From NCBI RefSeq assembly GCF_003314995.1, contig NZ_QNRH01000001.1:62001-126000 (forward strand): DNA of 64,000 bases, written 5' to 3'. How positions within the stretch are numbered: the stretch's first letter is position 1; every line of letters begins with the position of its first letter. This document shows positions 53,374 through 62,858 of this stretch, in pieces. Under the pieces are notes generated by a model. That model was not told where the DNA came from. It did not search any database and was given only the letters and a program-made list of their open reading frames with translations. A program made the translations under genes and the position numbers. This DNA is from Pseudochrobactrum asaccharolyticum (GTDB lineage Bacteria; Pseudomonadota; Alphaproteobacteria; Rhizobiales; Rhizobiaceae).

Positions 53374-54285
53374 ATGCAAAAAATCATTGCAGCTATTGCT
53401 TCCAGAGCGGTGATCGCCGTGCCTTATATCTGGCTCGGTCTGTTTTTTCTGATCCCGTTCTTCATTGTCTTCAAGATTTCTCTGTCGCAGGTGGCGATGG
53501 CGATACCGGCCTATGATCCGCGCTTTTTCTGGAGTGATGGTCTGAGTGTCATCTGGCAGAAAATTCAGCAGTTTTCTTTCGAGAACTATATCTGGCTGAC
53601 GCAGGATTCGCTCTATTACAAAGCCTATTTGTCGAGCGTAAAGATTGCTGCCGTTTCGACCTTTTTGGCGCTGCTGATCGGTTTTCCACTGGCCTATGGC
53701 ATGGCGCGTGCACCGCTGACATTACGCCCGACACTGCTGATGCTGGTGATCCTGCCATTTTGGACATCCTTCCTGATCCGTGTTTATGCGTGGATTGCGA
53801 TTTTGAAACCGGAAGGTTTGCTCAATCAGTTTCTGATGTCGCTGAATATTATCGATACGCCGTTGACCATCCTGAATACGGATACGGCAATCTATATCGG
53901 TATTGTCTATTCCTATCTGCCGTTCATGGTGCTGCCGATCTATTCGGCACTGGAAAAGATGGATTATTCGCTGATCGAGGCGGCGCAGGATTTGGGCTGC
54001 ACACCGCTGAAAGCCTTCTGGAAAATTACATTTCCGCTGGCTTTGCCGGGTGTAATTGCCGGTTCGATGCTGGTTTTCATTCCGGCCATTGGTGAGTTCG
54101 TTATCCCTGATTTGCTTGGTGGTTCTAGCACATTGATGATCGGTAAAACCCTGTGGAGCGAGTTCTTCTCCAACCGTGACTGGCCGGTATCGGCTGCTGT
54201 GGCGGTGGTGCTGCTGGTTATTCTGGTCATTCCGATTGTGCTGTTCCAGAAGATGCAGACCCGTGCCGATGGGAGTGGCAAATAA
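53374..54285 (+). CDS. potH: Polyamine ABC transporter permease (PotH type)
   Basis: An inner-membrane permease of 303 residues with about six helices. The EAA loop that meets the ATPase is EAAQDLGCTPLKAFWKITFPLALPG (about 205-229; core EAAQDLGCTP). The N-terminus begins in the cytoplasm with a first helix AVPYIWLGLFFLIPFFIVFK. AGGAG lies ahead of the ATG. Its stop overlaps the potI start by one base, so the two permeases are coupled. Confidence 0.93.
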   Translation: MQKIIAAIASRAVIAVPYIWLGLFFLIPFFIVFKISLSQVAMAIPAYDPRFFWSDGLSVIWQKIQQFSFENYIWLTQDSLYYKAYLSSVKIAAVSTFLALLIGFPLAYGMARAPLTLRPTLLMLVILPFWTSFLIRVYAWIAILKPEGLLNQFLMSLNIIDTPLTILNTDTAIYIGIVYSYLPFMVLPIYSALEKMDYSLIEAAQDLGCTPLKAFWKITFPLALPGVIAGSMLVFIPAIGEFVIPDLLGGSSTLMIGKTLWSEFFSNRDWPVSAAVAVVLLVILVIPIVLFQKMQTRADGSGK

Positions 54286-55109
54286 TGAATACAACATCCT
54301 GGTCTCGTTTTAACATTGTTTCCGTGGTGCTGGGCTTTGCCTTTCTCTATCTGCCGATTGTGTTGCTGGTGGTGTATTCCTTCAATGAATCGCGACTGGT
54401 GACCGTCTGGTCCGGTTTTTCGGTGAAGTGGTATGTCGAGCTTTTCAAAAATCAGGGTCTGAAAGATGCTGCGTGGGTGACACTGCGCGTCGGCGTCTTG
54501 TCAGCCACGATTGCCACGGTGCTGGGCACTCTGGGTGCACTGGCTTTAACCCGCTATACGCGCTTCCGTGGCCGTACCCTGTTTTCGGGCATGATTTACG
54601 CACCGCTGGTGATGCCGGAAGTGATTACCGGCCTGTCGCTGTTGCTGCTGTTCGTGGCTGTCGGTTTTGATCGCGGTTTCTGGACAGTGACACTGGCACA
54701 TATCACCTTTGCCATGTGTTTTGTTGCCGTTGTCGTGCAGTCACGTCTGGTGAGTTTTGATCGCTCGCTGGAAGAAGCTGCGATGGATTTGGGCGCGCCG
54801 CCGGTAACAACCTTTATGAAAATCACTTTGCCGATTATCCTGCCTGCGGTGGTTTCCGGCTGGATGCTGGCTTTCACACTGTCGCTGGATGATCTGGTGA
54901 TTGCAAGCTTCACTTCCGGGCCAGGCGCGACCACTCTGCCGATGAAAATCTACAGTCAGGTGCGTCTGGGCGTAACACCGGAGATCAATGCGGTTTGTAC
55001 CTTGCTGATCGGACTGGTGGCGACCGGCGTGATTATCGCCTCGGTTGTCAATAAGCGCCGTGTCGTACAGCGCCAACGCGATGAGCAGGCGGCATTCCGT
55101 CTCGGCTAA
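54285..55109 (+). CDS. potI: Polyamine ABC transporter permease (PotI type)
   Basis: The second permease, 274 residues, six predicted helices. The EAA loop reads EEAAMDLGAPPVTTFMKITLP (core EAAMDLGAPP). LDDLVIASFTSGPGATTLP near the end is typical of PotI/PotC. It pairs with PotH as the heterodimeric channel. Translation starts at the overlapping ATG in TAATG. It is the last gene of the potFGHI-like operon and ends before a bidirectional terminator shared with the AsmA-like gene. Confidence 0.94.
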   Translation: MNTTSWSRFNIVSVVLGFAFLYLPIVLLVVYSFNESRLVTVWSGFSVKWYVELFKNQGLKDAAWVTLRVGVLSATIATVLGTLGALALTRYTRFRGRTLFSGMIYAPLVMPEVITGLSLLLLFVAVGFDRGFWTVTLAHITFAMCFVAVVVQSRLVSFDRSLEEAAMDLGAPPVTTFMKITLPIILPAVVSGWMLAFTLSLDDLVIASFTSGPGATTLPMKIYSQVRLGVTPEINAVCTLLIGLVATGVIIASVVNKRRVVQRQRDEQAAFRLG

Positions 55110-55130
55110 TTGCAAGTAGAACTAAAACTT

Positions 55131-55163
55131 AAAAAGCCGGTGCATTCGATGCACCGGCTTTTT
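55131..55163. terminator. Bidirectional terminator between potI and the AsmA-like gene
   Basis: AAAAAGCCGGTGCAT pairs with ATGCACCGGCTTTTT around TCG, with A- and T-runs on the two sides. Confidence 0.93.
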
Positions 55164-55165
55164 GT

Positions 55166-57148
55166 TTATTTGGATGGTGAGATAAACGGTCTGTCCCAAG
55201 AGCCGCCGACAAAGAAATGCAGATTTTCTGTTTCGGGCTTTTGTGGTTCCGTTACTGCCGGATCAGGCACCGGTGTTTCACCTGTCTGATCTGTCGCGTC
55301 AGTATTCTCAGCCGGTTTTTCTGCGGGTTCTTTGGCCGCTTGTGGCAGCGAGAGCGTACCGGAAAGGGCGAGGCTGCGATCCGTCAGCGGAATAATACCA
55401 GTGAGCGATAGAGCGCCCTGTACAGTTTCGACCTTCGTGGTTTCCAGTGTGGCCACACCATCGCCAAGCGAGGCTTTGACATCAAGCCGTTTGAAATCAA
55501 GGCTGACTTTGTCGCGGCGTTGCAGCGCGAAGAAACCTTCGCTCTTCATTCTGGCGATAAAATCATTGAGATCAAAACCGAGCATCCGGCCATTATTCAG
55601 CGTAAAGCTGATCTGTCCACGGGCATTCTGCAACATGCTGTGCAGGCTTTGCGGTGAGGTTTCGGCCGTTACCGAGAGATTGCCCTGACCGCTCAAAATA
55701 GGATCGCTCAAGCCGAGAGCCGTCAGAAATGCGGCACTGTCGATATTCGCAGCATTGAGACGGATGCCGACATTGTCCTGTCCGTTTTCGGTTTGCGACA
55801 GTTTGATACTGGTCTGGATAGAGCCTTTGAATGCCTTGGCATCACCAATATCAAAAATGGCCTGACCATCACGGATCTGCAAGGCTGCAGCAAGACCGGT
55901 CATCTGCGCTGCGCCGATTGTGGCGTTCTGCGAGGAGAGGCGGATATCCAGATCGGCACTGTTCAGCAGTCGCGTATCAATCATGCGCGGCGGGGCATAA
56001 TAATACCGGTAGGTATCATAGAGTTTGCTCTGTTCATCCTCACTGACTTTGGTGACCAGAGTGGTCACCGTGTGAAAGAATGAGACAGCATTGAGGGTCT
56101 GGAAAGCCAGTGTACCGGTGACAACCGGTCTTTGTTTGCCAAATCCGATTTCAGCAGCACCTTTGGCAGGCATATTATTGAGGTTCAGCGCAATATCAGC
56201 GAGTTTAATTCGCAGCGGTGTGGCGCTGATATTCGTCTCAATGCTAAAGGCATCTTCCTCAGTCGTACGTAAAGTATAGCTGGCATCCGAGGACAGGCCG
56301 AGCCAGTGCAGGCTCTCACTCAGCGAAGGACTGGTGAGGCTGAAGGCACCTTCGGTAAAGATATTCTCTGAAATATTGCTGCGCCCGTCAAAGCTGACCG
56401 ACAGCGGCTTGCTGGAAATTTGTGCTGTAATCTGGCTCATACCACGCGCCAGCAGCAGCAATGGCTGGGCAACGCTCAGATTATATTCAGCTGTTTCTTC
56501 CTGCCAAACCGCTTTGCCTTTAACTGTCGCAGCGCTGGTGGTCTGCGGCCAGTTGATGGTGGCGTTGATCGCGGTGATTTCTTTTTGTTGCTCGGTGTTG
56601 CGGGTGGTAAAACCGATGCTGCTGTCTTCCAGAACCAAACGGCCGAAAGGCATGGTTTGCAACTGCTTATCAGCGTTCTGCTCGCTATCCGACTTTTTCG
56701 CTGCCAGACTGCGTGCCTGACGAATAGCAAGGCCGAGACGACCGGAGGATGAAGCGAGAATATTCACAAATTGCGGCAGATCTTCCACCGGCTCGCTCAG
56801 GTTGAAATGTGCATTGATCAGACGGGTCTCTGAAAATGCGACACGACCGAACAGGGCATCCAGCGGCGACATTTCCACTTCAATCCGCTCTGCGGTCATA
56901 AATGGTGCGCTGGTGTCGCCCATCTTACTCAAGGTGACGTCGCTTAATGATGCGCGAAATACCGGAAAGAAACTCATGCGCGGCGGCTGGCGGATCTCGA
57001 CGCTATAGCCGGTCCATGCGCTGATATTTTGTGCCAGATGTAAGCGGATTGCATCGGACGAGACAATATAAGGCAGGGCAGCCAGAGCTCCGACAACCAG
57101 AACTGCCAGCAGGATGATAACAGCCAGAACGGGGCGTATCAGTTTCAT
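55166..57148 (-). CDS. AsmA-family protein
   Basis: A protein of 660 residues from ATG 57148 (GGAA about eight bases upstream). An N-terminal signal anchor (LIRPVLAVIILLAVLVVGALAALPYIV) is followed by a periplasmic part made of beta-rich repeats and the AsmA C-terminal pattern (GQISFTLNNGRMLGFDLNDF, then KRLDVKASLGDGVATLET). The tail is Pro/Glu/Thr-rich. AsmA-like proteins are thought to help lipid movement or outer-membrane assembly between the two membranes. Specific partners are unknown. It follows pdhS on the same strand after a hairpin. Confidence 0.85.
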   Translation of the reverse strand: MKLIRPVLAVIILLAVLVVGALAALPYIVSSDAIRLHLAQNISAWTGYSVEIRQPPRMSFFPVFRASLSDVTLSKMGDTSAPFMTAERIEVEMSPLDALFGRVAFSETRLINAHFNLSEPVEDLPQFVNILASSSGRLGLAIRQARSLAAKKSDSEQNADKQLQTMPFGRLVLEDSSIGFTTRNTEQQKEITAINATINWPQTTSAATVKGKAVWQEETAEYNLSVAQPLLLLARGMSQITAQISSKPLSVSFDGRSNISENIFTEGAFSLTSPSLSESLHWLGLSSDASYTLRTTEEDAFSIETNISATPLRIKLADIALNLNNMPAKGAAEIGFGKQRPVVTGTLAFQTLNAVSFFHTVTTLVTKVSEDEQSKLYDTYRYYYAPPRMIDTRLLNSADLDIRLSSQNATIGAAQMTGLAAALQIRDGQAIFDIGDAKAFKGSIQTSIKLSQTENGQDNVGIRLNAANIDSAAFLTALGLSDPILSGQGNLSVTAETSPQSLHSMLQNARGQISFTLNNGRMLGFDLNDFIARMKSEGFFALQRRDKVSLDFKRLDVKASLGDGVATLETTKVETVQGALSLTGIIPLTDRSLALSGTLSLPQAAKEPAEKPAENTDATDQTGETPVPDPAVTEPQKPETENLHFFVGGSWDRPFISPSK

Positions 57149-57238
57149 TGTGTTCCGATCACGTAACAAATTATATCAGGCTGTATCTGATTTAAACCAG
57201 GTGCAGTCTGTTGCAAAGAGCGGAGACGCAAGAAAGCA

Positions 57239-57261
57239 CGGCAGCATGAGCGTTGCTGCCG
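57239..57261 (-). terminator. Hairpin after pdhS
   Basis: CGGCAGC pairs with GCTGCCG; on the minus strand TGCTTTCTTG follows. Moderate terminator. Confidence 0.6.
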
Positions 57262-57270
57262 TTTCAAGGC

Positions 57271-60200
57271 CTATTCAGCCAGAACACGGGTTGGCGGAAA
57301 GGTAATTTCCACAGTTGTGCCCTGTTCCGGTGCGGATTCAATGGTGAATTGCGCACGATTGGCTTCCACCATGGCTTTGGTTAGCGGCAGGCCCAGTCCC
57401 GTTCCCTGCTGACGCCAGTCTTTGGTATCTGGGTTTTTAACCTGTGTCTGGCTGTTGTGATTGCTGACCTGACGGAACGGTTTGAGCGCCTGCTCAAGCT
57501 CGCTCTGGTTCATGCCGACACCCGTATCACGAACGCGCATCACCACATGGCCGTCAGGCTCGTAGCTGGTTGAAACAATCACCTGACCACCCTGACCGGT
57601 AAAGCGGATCGCGTTGGACAGAAGATTGAGAGCGACCTGACGAATGGAGCGCGCATCGGCAACAATATCCGGCAGGAAGGCTGAGAAGCTGGAGCGAATG
57701 ATCACGCGCTCACGGTTTGCCTGCGGCTGCATCAGCGCCACAGCTTCAGCCAATGCATCATTGAGAGCAACCGCTTCAAATTCCAGATCAAGCGCACCGG
57801 CTTCAATCTTGGAAATATCCAGAAGATCATTCACAAGTGCCAGCACATGGTTGCCGGAGCGGTGAATGTCGCGCAGATATTCACGATAGCGGTCATTCCC
57901 GATAGGGCCGAATTTTTCTTCGGCCATCAGTTCGGAGAAGCCGATAATTGCATTGAGCGGTGTGCGGATTTCATGGCTGATCCGTGCCAGAAATTCGGTT
58001 TTATGGGTCGAAGCGCGTTCGGCTTCCTGACGCGCAGAGGTCAGTTCTTCCTCAGCGCGCTTCCACTGTGTAATATCGCGCATGACCGCACAATAGCCTT
58101 TGGAGGCAGGCAGTTTACCAATGGTCATGAACAGCGGAATGAAGCGCCCCTGTGCTTCGCGACCGATCACTTCTCGGCCATCATTGAGCAGGCTGGCAAC
58201 GCCGTCACCGGAAAGGCCGTGGATATAATCAATCGCAGCACGCTGGCTTTCAATCGCGAACAGGACTGCAAAAGACTTGCCGGAGAGTTCATTGATGTCA
58301 TAGCCGAACAGCGCTGCCGCAGACTGGTTGAGCGAGCGGATTTTTCCGTCCTGCCCGATGATAACCACACCATCTGTAGCCGTATCCAGAATGGAGGTCA
58401 GCTCATCAACCTGTGTCTGCAACGCCTGAAAATCGGGTTGGGCACGGTAATCGACCGAAGTTGTGGTTTCAGCCTTCGCGTCATCCAGCGATGTTTGTTC
58501 AGCCGACTGCAAGGCCAGCTCGGATTGCAACTGATGCACAGGGTTATCCTGTGGTGCAGCATCAATATCCGTGTTGGTTACCAGTTTCGGGCGGTTAGGT
58601 TTTGTGTCTGCATGATCGTCATTGTCAGCTTTCAGCACCAGCTCCGGCAGCAGGCTGAGCATCAGTGCGCGGGCACCTTGCCATGGAACAGACTGCAAAT
58701 GCGCTTCAACAATTTTGTGGCCGCCATCAGCAAGGCACAGGATCATGCCGCTGAGATTGCTGTCATCAGCCTGTGCGAAAAGTGCATCTATGCCACCGGC
58801 ATGACGAAGATCGTCCAGTGACGCATAGCCGGTCATGTCGAAAAAGGCCTGATTGGCAAAATGCAGCCGGTCAGCACTGTGGATCAGCACCGGAACAGGC
58901 AAGCCGCTCAGCACATGCAAATCTTCATCTTCCTGCGATGTGGTTTCGATCACAGGAGCAGGTTTTTCTGCATTCCGGTTTACATTGGCTGGCTCTACAT
59001 CATGCGGATAAGGGATCTCAGTCGCTTTGACCGGTTCAGCAGCGGGCACAATCTTCTCGGCAGGAGTAGAGGCCGGTTCATCTGCCTTGGCTTTCGGTGT
59101 CTTCTGCAAAACTTCACGGCGCAGGCGGTCAGCAATCTCACGAAATGCACTGCGTTCGGTTGGCGACAGACCGTTTTCCGGACGGGCAGGGCGGATTTCC
59201 GTAATATTATTGGCTGTCTGAACTTCCGGTTCAGCAGGTTTGGTCTCGGCCTCACTGTCCGTTGGCTGCTTGCGCGCCTGCGTTGCACGCAGCGCTTCCA
59301 TCAGAATAATTTTTTCGCTGCTCAGCGGCGCTGGAGCGGCTTCACCCGCAGGCGCTCCCGATGCGGTTTCCTGTTTGGCAACTGGACCGGAAATCAGGGC
59401 GATGCCAATAGACTCTGGATCGTTTTCCGCCAAGGCCGGATACAAAACGCCAAAGCCGCTGAAACCTGAAAATGCTTTATCACGACCAAATGCTGGCAGC
59501 GCGGCCAGATCAACCGGAATACGCTGGTCTGTACCTTCTACCGGCCAGAAAATGCGTTTGCCTGACCATGTTTCCTGTTGCTTCAGCAGAGCTGTAATCA
59601 CACCGTCATTATCAAAGCCGAAGACTTGTCCGACATCTGAGAATTTACGGCCAATAATATCGGCAGCATTTTTGCCAACGATTTCAGCAAATTCCGGTGA
59701 GATTTCAGTGAAGACACTATCAGCGTCGACTTTCCAGATAAAACGCGCTGGTGCGGCTTCTTCAATCACTGGTTCAGCAGTCGTGTTTTCCTGTGATACA
59801 GGAACTTCAACGATCTCTTCAATAACAGGTGCGGCATCTGCGATCGCAGCAGCATCAACCATTTTCTGGACGATGAAGAGATAGGGCGCATCCTGATCAT
59901 CGAGACGGATTATCATCGCAGGTAATGTGGTTTGTCCGGCACGAACACGGCGGCGCACAATACCATCAGTTTCATCTTGTGTTTCAATAATCAGATCGGC
60001 CAGCGTGTTGCTGTTAATCTGCAATGCATCAAATTGGGCATCACTGTTCAGCACTGTGCCGTCAGCCAGAAGCTGCACCGCATGATGATGCGGCAGAAAA
60101 GGTGCCGCATTGCTTGTCGCAGATTGCTGCGGAGCGCTGATCAGAATAACCGGCCTGTCTGCCCCTTTGAGCAATAAGGATGTGACAGTGCAATGTTGCA

Positions 60201-60483
60201 AGGCACTATGCAAACCACCGCCCAATCGCAACATAGCCGGTTGCGCAATCGTTTGCTGCAAATCCAGAGCTAAAATCTGACGGCGTGTTTGCGGGCTGAG
60301 GCCGGTATCATTACCGATTGCGGAAACGGCATTCTGCTCACCGAGAAGCCGTGCGCCACTATCATTCGCCCAGAGAATTATATGCAGATCATCGGACAGC
60401 ACCAGCATTGCATCGCCCCTTGCGAGCGCCGCACGGATGCCGGAAAGAGGGATCAGCTCCATGAAATCCAGATGCTGTTGCAT
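57271..60483 (-). CDS. pdhS: PAS-domain sensor histidine kinase, PdhS/PleC/DivJ type
   Basis: A protein of 1070 residues from ATG 60483 (GGAA eight bases upstream; frame open to 60579). No membrane helix, so cytoplasmic. The N-terminal 100-150 residues match the PdhS-type sensor region. A long acidic, Pro/Glu-rich linker spans about 370-520. Several PAS-like domains follow, the clearest at about 690-790 (ILDTATDGVVIIGQDGKIRS). HisKA has His in ARISHEIRTPLNAIIGFSEL, and the ATPase domain ends GTGLGLPLTKAMVEA. In Brucella, PdhS is an essential old-pole kinase acting with DivK in asymmetric division. A CtrA-type box upstream fits a cell-cycle role. Confidence 0.85.
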   Translation of the reverse strand: MQQHLDFMELIPLSGIRAALARGDAMLVLSDDLHIILWANDSGARLLGEQNAVSAIGNDTGLSPQTRRQILALDLQQTIAQPAMLRLGGGLHSALQHCTVTSLLLKGADRPVILISAPQQSATSNAAPFLPHHHAVQLLADGTVLNSDAQFDALQINSNTLADLIIETQDETDGIVRRRVRAGQTTLPAMIIRLDDQDAPYLFIVQKMVDAAAIADAAPVIEEIVEVPVSQENTTAEPVIEEAAPARFIWKVDADSVFTEISPEFAEIVGKNAADIIGRKFSDVGQVFGFDNDGVITALLKQQETWSGKRIFWPVEGTDQRIPVDLAALPAFGRDKAFSGFSGFGVLYPALAENDPESIGIALISGPVAKQETASGAPAGEAAPAPLSSEKIILMEALRATQARKQPTDSEAETKPAEPEVQTANNITEIRPARPENGLSPTERSAFREIADRLRREVLQKTPKAKADEPASTPAEKIVPAAEPVKATEIPYPHDVEPANVNRNAEKPAPVIETTSQEDEDLHVLSGLPVPVLIHSADRLHFANQAFFDMTGYASLDDLRHAGGIDALFAQADDSNLSGMILCLADGGHKIVEAHLQSVPWQGARALMLSLLPELVLKADNDDHADTKPNRPKLVTNTDIDAAPQDNPVHQLQSELALQSAEQTSLDDAKAETTTSVDYRAQPDFQALQTQVDELTSILDTATDGVVIIGQDGKIRSLNQSAAALFGYDINELSGKSFAVLFAIESQRAAIDYIHGLSGDGVASLLNDGREVIGREAQGRFIPLFMTIGKLPASKGYCAVMRDITQWKRAEEELTSARQEAERASTHKTEFLARISHEIRTPLNAIIGFSELMAEEKFGPIGNDRYREYLRDIHRSGNHVLALVNDLLDISKIEAGALDLEFEAVALNDALAEAVALMQPQANRERVIIRSSFSAFLPDIVADARSIRQVALNLLSNAIRFTGQGGQVIVSTSYEPDGHVVMRVRDTGVGMNQSELEQALKPFRQVSNHNSQTQVKNPDTKDWRQQGTGLGLPLTKAMVEANRAQFTIESAPEQGTTVEITFPPTRVLAE

Positions 60484-60620
60484 ATATTTAGTTCCGTACC
60501 CGATCACCGACGAAAGTCTGATCTGTCTTAAGCTGTTGTCTGTTATCGGAAATTGATGCTTCCGATATGAAATATCCAAACATTATCACCATAAAAGGCA
60601 CAGTGCTGACAAACACTTTC

Positions 60621-60635
60621 TTAACACTTAGTTAA
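60621..60635. promoter_or_regulatory. CtrA-type box upstream of pdhS
   Basis: TTAACACTTAGTTAA is an exact TTAA-N7-TTAA. It is 138 bp before the preferred pdhS start. A weaker TTAA-N7-TAAA follows at 60716-60730. Confidence 0.55.
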
Positions 60636-60870
60636 TGTCCCCAGCCTTGGTGCTGATCTGTTCATAGAGCGATAAAATTCAGAATCCGATGCTGCAGAGT
60701 TTGTGGTCACTATGGTTAACTGCTGGTAAATACAGGCTTTCCATGGCATAATCATGTCAGGCAGATCGGTTCCCGCAATGGAATTCCGGCTTTTTCGGAG
60801 GTCGTGGCGTAAATTTTGTAAATTAATCCGCTAAAGCATCATATTTTCACAAAGTTTTTTTGTTAGGTGC

Positions 60871-60899
60871 TTGCAATGTGCGGGGAATTTCCGTATCTG
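60871..60899 (+). promoter_or_regulatory. Likely promoter of tRNA-His
   Basis: TTGCAA (60871-60876), 17-base spacer, TATCTG (60894-60899), ending 42 bases before the tRNA. It resembles sigma-70 promoters of stable RNAs in alphaproteobacteria. Confidence 0.5.
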
Positions 60900-60941
60900 A
60901 CCCCTATCGGCGGTTTGATTGATTCACCGCCGGATTGGTAC

Positions 60942-61018
60942 GCGGTCGTAGCTCAGTTGGTTAGAGCGCAGGATTGTGGCTCCTGAGGTCGGTGGTTCAA
61001 CTCCACTCGACCGTACCA
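60942..61018 (+). tRNA. tRNA-His (anticodon GTG), CCA encoded
   Basis: A full cloverleaf of 77 bases: acceptor GCGGTCG with CGACCGT, D arm GCTCAGTTGGTTAGAGC, anticodon arm CAGGA-TTGTGGC-TCCTG with GTG at 60976-60978, T arm GGTGGTTCAACTCCACT, then ACCA. The base before position 1 is C and the discriminator is A, so the near-universal G-1:C73 pair of tRNA-His is absent. This is a known trait of one alphaproteobacterial clade. Position 1 pairs with U72 as a G:U wobble. Confidence 0.97.
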
Positions 61019-61160
61019 TTCTCTCTTATCTCATAATAATATCGAATATTCTGTGGTTTCAGTTTTAATTCGCTGAAAACAATATGTTTTTTATGCTTTT
61101 ACGCGCAGGAAGATGCGCGTGGTTCAGGCGCAGCTATTCTGGCTTGCTGTCGGGATGAGT

Positions 61161-62771
61161 CTAAAACAGCGTGCCCTGATTGTCAGCTTTAGGCTTTGAG
61201 GGTTTGCTTTTCTTTTTAACTGCCGGGGCTTGTACACTCGCGCCGGTAGCAATCGCAGAAATATCGCCATCCTGAAAGCGTACAGTCAGGTTTTCTCCGG
61301 AGTGTATTGCCGCTGCTGCCTTAACCGGCTGCCCCTGATCATTCATCACAATCGCAAATCCGCGCTTGAGAACACTGGTATGAGACAGAGTCTCCATCAG
61401 GCGCGATAATTCCTGACTGCGCGTACGATATTTCTCAAGCCTGTGGCGCATTGCCTGATCACTGCGCCTTTGCAAGGTGGCAAGATTGAGTGCCGTCTGA
61501 TTTGTGCGGCGCAAAATCAGATCGCCATTCAGTCGTGCTGCAATCTGTTGCAGCAGATTACGGCTGTGGCGGGCCTTGAGTGACAGGCCTCTCGGCAGGC
61601 GCTGATTAAGCTGCTGTAATTGCAGCTTGCGCTCGCGGATCTGCTGATTGAGCAGGCGCGGGGAGAGGTGGCGCTTGAGGCCGTCAAAATGTGCACGTTT
61701 TTGCGCTGTTCCGGCTAGCAAGGCACGACCAAGCCGTGAGCTTGCCTCATCAAAGCGCCGTCTTGGCAGTGCGAGCAGTTGGTCTGTGGATGGCAGTGCC
61801 CGTTGTAATGCGCGGTAGGATTCGCGACGTCTGCCGATCAGGCGCGTCATGGCTGCGGCCAGCCGGGCGCCATGCGATGCAATATGTGCCTGCAAATCCG
61901 CTCGCACCGGCACAGCCATTTCTGCGGCACCGGTCGGAGTTGGTGCGCGTATATCTGCGGCCAGATCAATCAGTGTCCAGTCGGTCTCATGACCAACCGC
62001 CGAAATAACCGGAATATGGGAGTTCGCTACCGCTCTGACGACGCTTTCATCGTTAAAGCCCCAGAGGTCCTCCAGACTGCCGCCACCACGGGCAACAATA
62101 ATGACATCAGGCTTTGGCAATCGGAGGCCGAAATAGTCCGAATTAAAGCCATTGACTGCGCGGGAGACTTCCTCACCTGTTGTCTCGCCTTGCACCCGCA
62201 CCGGCCAGACCAGCACATGCAGCGGAAAGCGGTCGGTAATCCTGTGAATAATATCGCGGATAACCGCGCCGGTAGGCGAGGTTACAACACCAATGGTGCG
62301 CGGCATAAACGGCAAGAGCTGTTTGCGGTCAGCATCAAACAGACCTTCACGGCCAAGCCTTTGTTTGCGCTCCTCAAGCAAAGCCATCAAGGCGCCTGCA
62401 CCGGCAGGTTCCATCTGCTCAATCACGATCTGATATTTGGATGAGCCCGGATAGGTTGTGAGCTTGCCGGTGGCAATCACCTCCATGCCTTCTTCAGGAC
62501 GGAATTTAATCCGGCTCATGGAGCCGCGCCAGATCACTGCTTCGATGCGTGCGCGCTCATCCTTGAGTGCAAAATAAGCGTGGCCTGAAGAGTGGGGACC
62601 GCGATAGCCGGAGATTTCGCCACGCACGCGCACATGGCTGAACGTATCCTCAACGGTACGTTTCAGCGCGCCGGATATTTCCGAGACAGAATATTCCGCA
62701 ACATTGGATGCGGTCCTTTCTGTCGGTTGTGCGGGCGAATCTGCAAAAAAACTCATTGCTCTATTGGCCAT
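61161..62771 (-). CDS. xseA: Exodeoxyribonuclease VII large subunit
   Basis: A protein of 536 residues. It has an N-terminal OB-fold ([26 protein letters not shown], about 30-100), the catalytic domain with [28 protein letters not shown] and [14 protein letters not shown], then a long coiled-coil arm (about 310-450), and a short C-terminal domain with VLKRGFAIV. With XseB (not in the window) it degrades single-stranded DNA from both ends and acts in mismatch repair. The tail after about 505 is Lys/Pro-rich. ATG 62771 is uncertain, as ATG 62756 (MSFFADS) also has no clear ribosome site. Confidence 0.95.
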   Translation of the reverse strand: MANRAMSFFADSPAQPTERTASNVAEYSVSEISGALKRTVEDTFSHVRVRGEISGYRGPHSSGHAYFALKDERARIEAVIWRGSMSRIKFRPEEGMEVIATGKLTTYPGSSKYQIVIEQMEPAGAGALMALLEERKQRLGREGLFDADRKQLLPFMPRTIGVVTSPTGAVIRDIIHRITDRFPLHVLVWPVRVQGETTGEEVSRAVNGFNSDYFGLRLPKPDVIIVARGGGSLEDLWGFNDESVVRAVANSHIPVISAVGHETDWTLIDLAADIRAPTPTGAAEMAVPVRADLQAHIASHGARLAAAMTRLIGRRRESYRALQRALPSTDQLLALPRRRFDEASSRLGRALLAGTAQKRAHFDGLKRHLSPRLLNQQIRERKLQLQQLNQRLPRGLSLKARHSRNLLQQIAARLNGDLILRRTNQTALNLATLQRRSDQAMRHRLEKYRTRSQELSRLMETLSHTSVLKRGFAIVMNDQGQPVKAAAAIHSGENLTVRFQDGDISAIATGASVQAPAVKKKSKPSKPKADNQGTLF

Positions 62772-62858
62772 TTTATCGGCTTAACGGTCAAGCCACTTTG
62801 CCTTCAGATCGGGCAAAGGGGCAGCAATGCAAAAGATTTTTACCGGAAAGCAGTGTCG

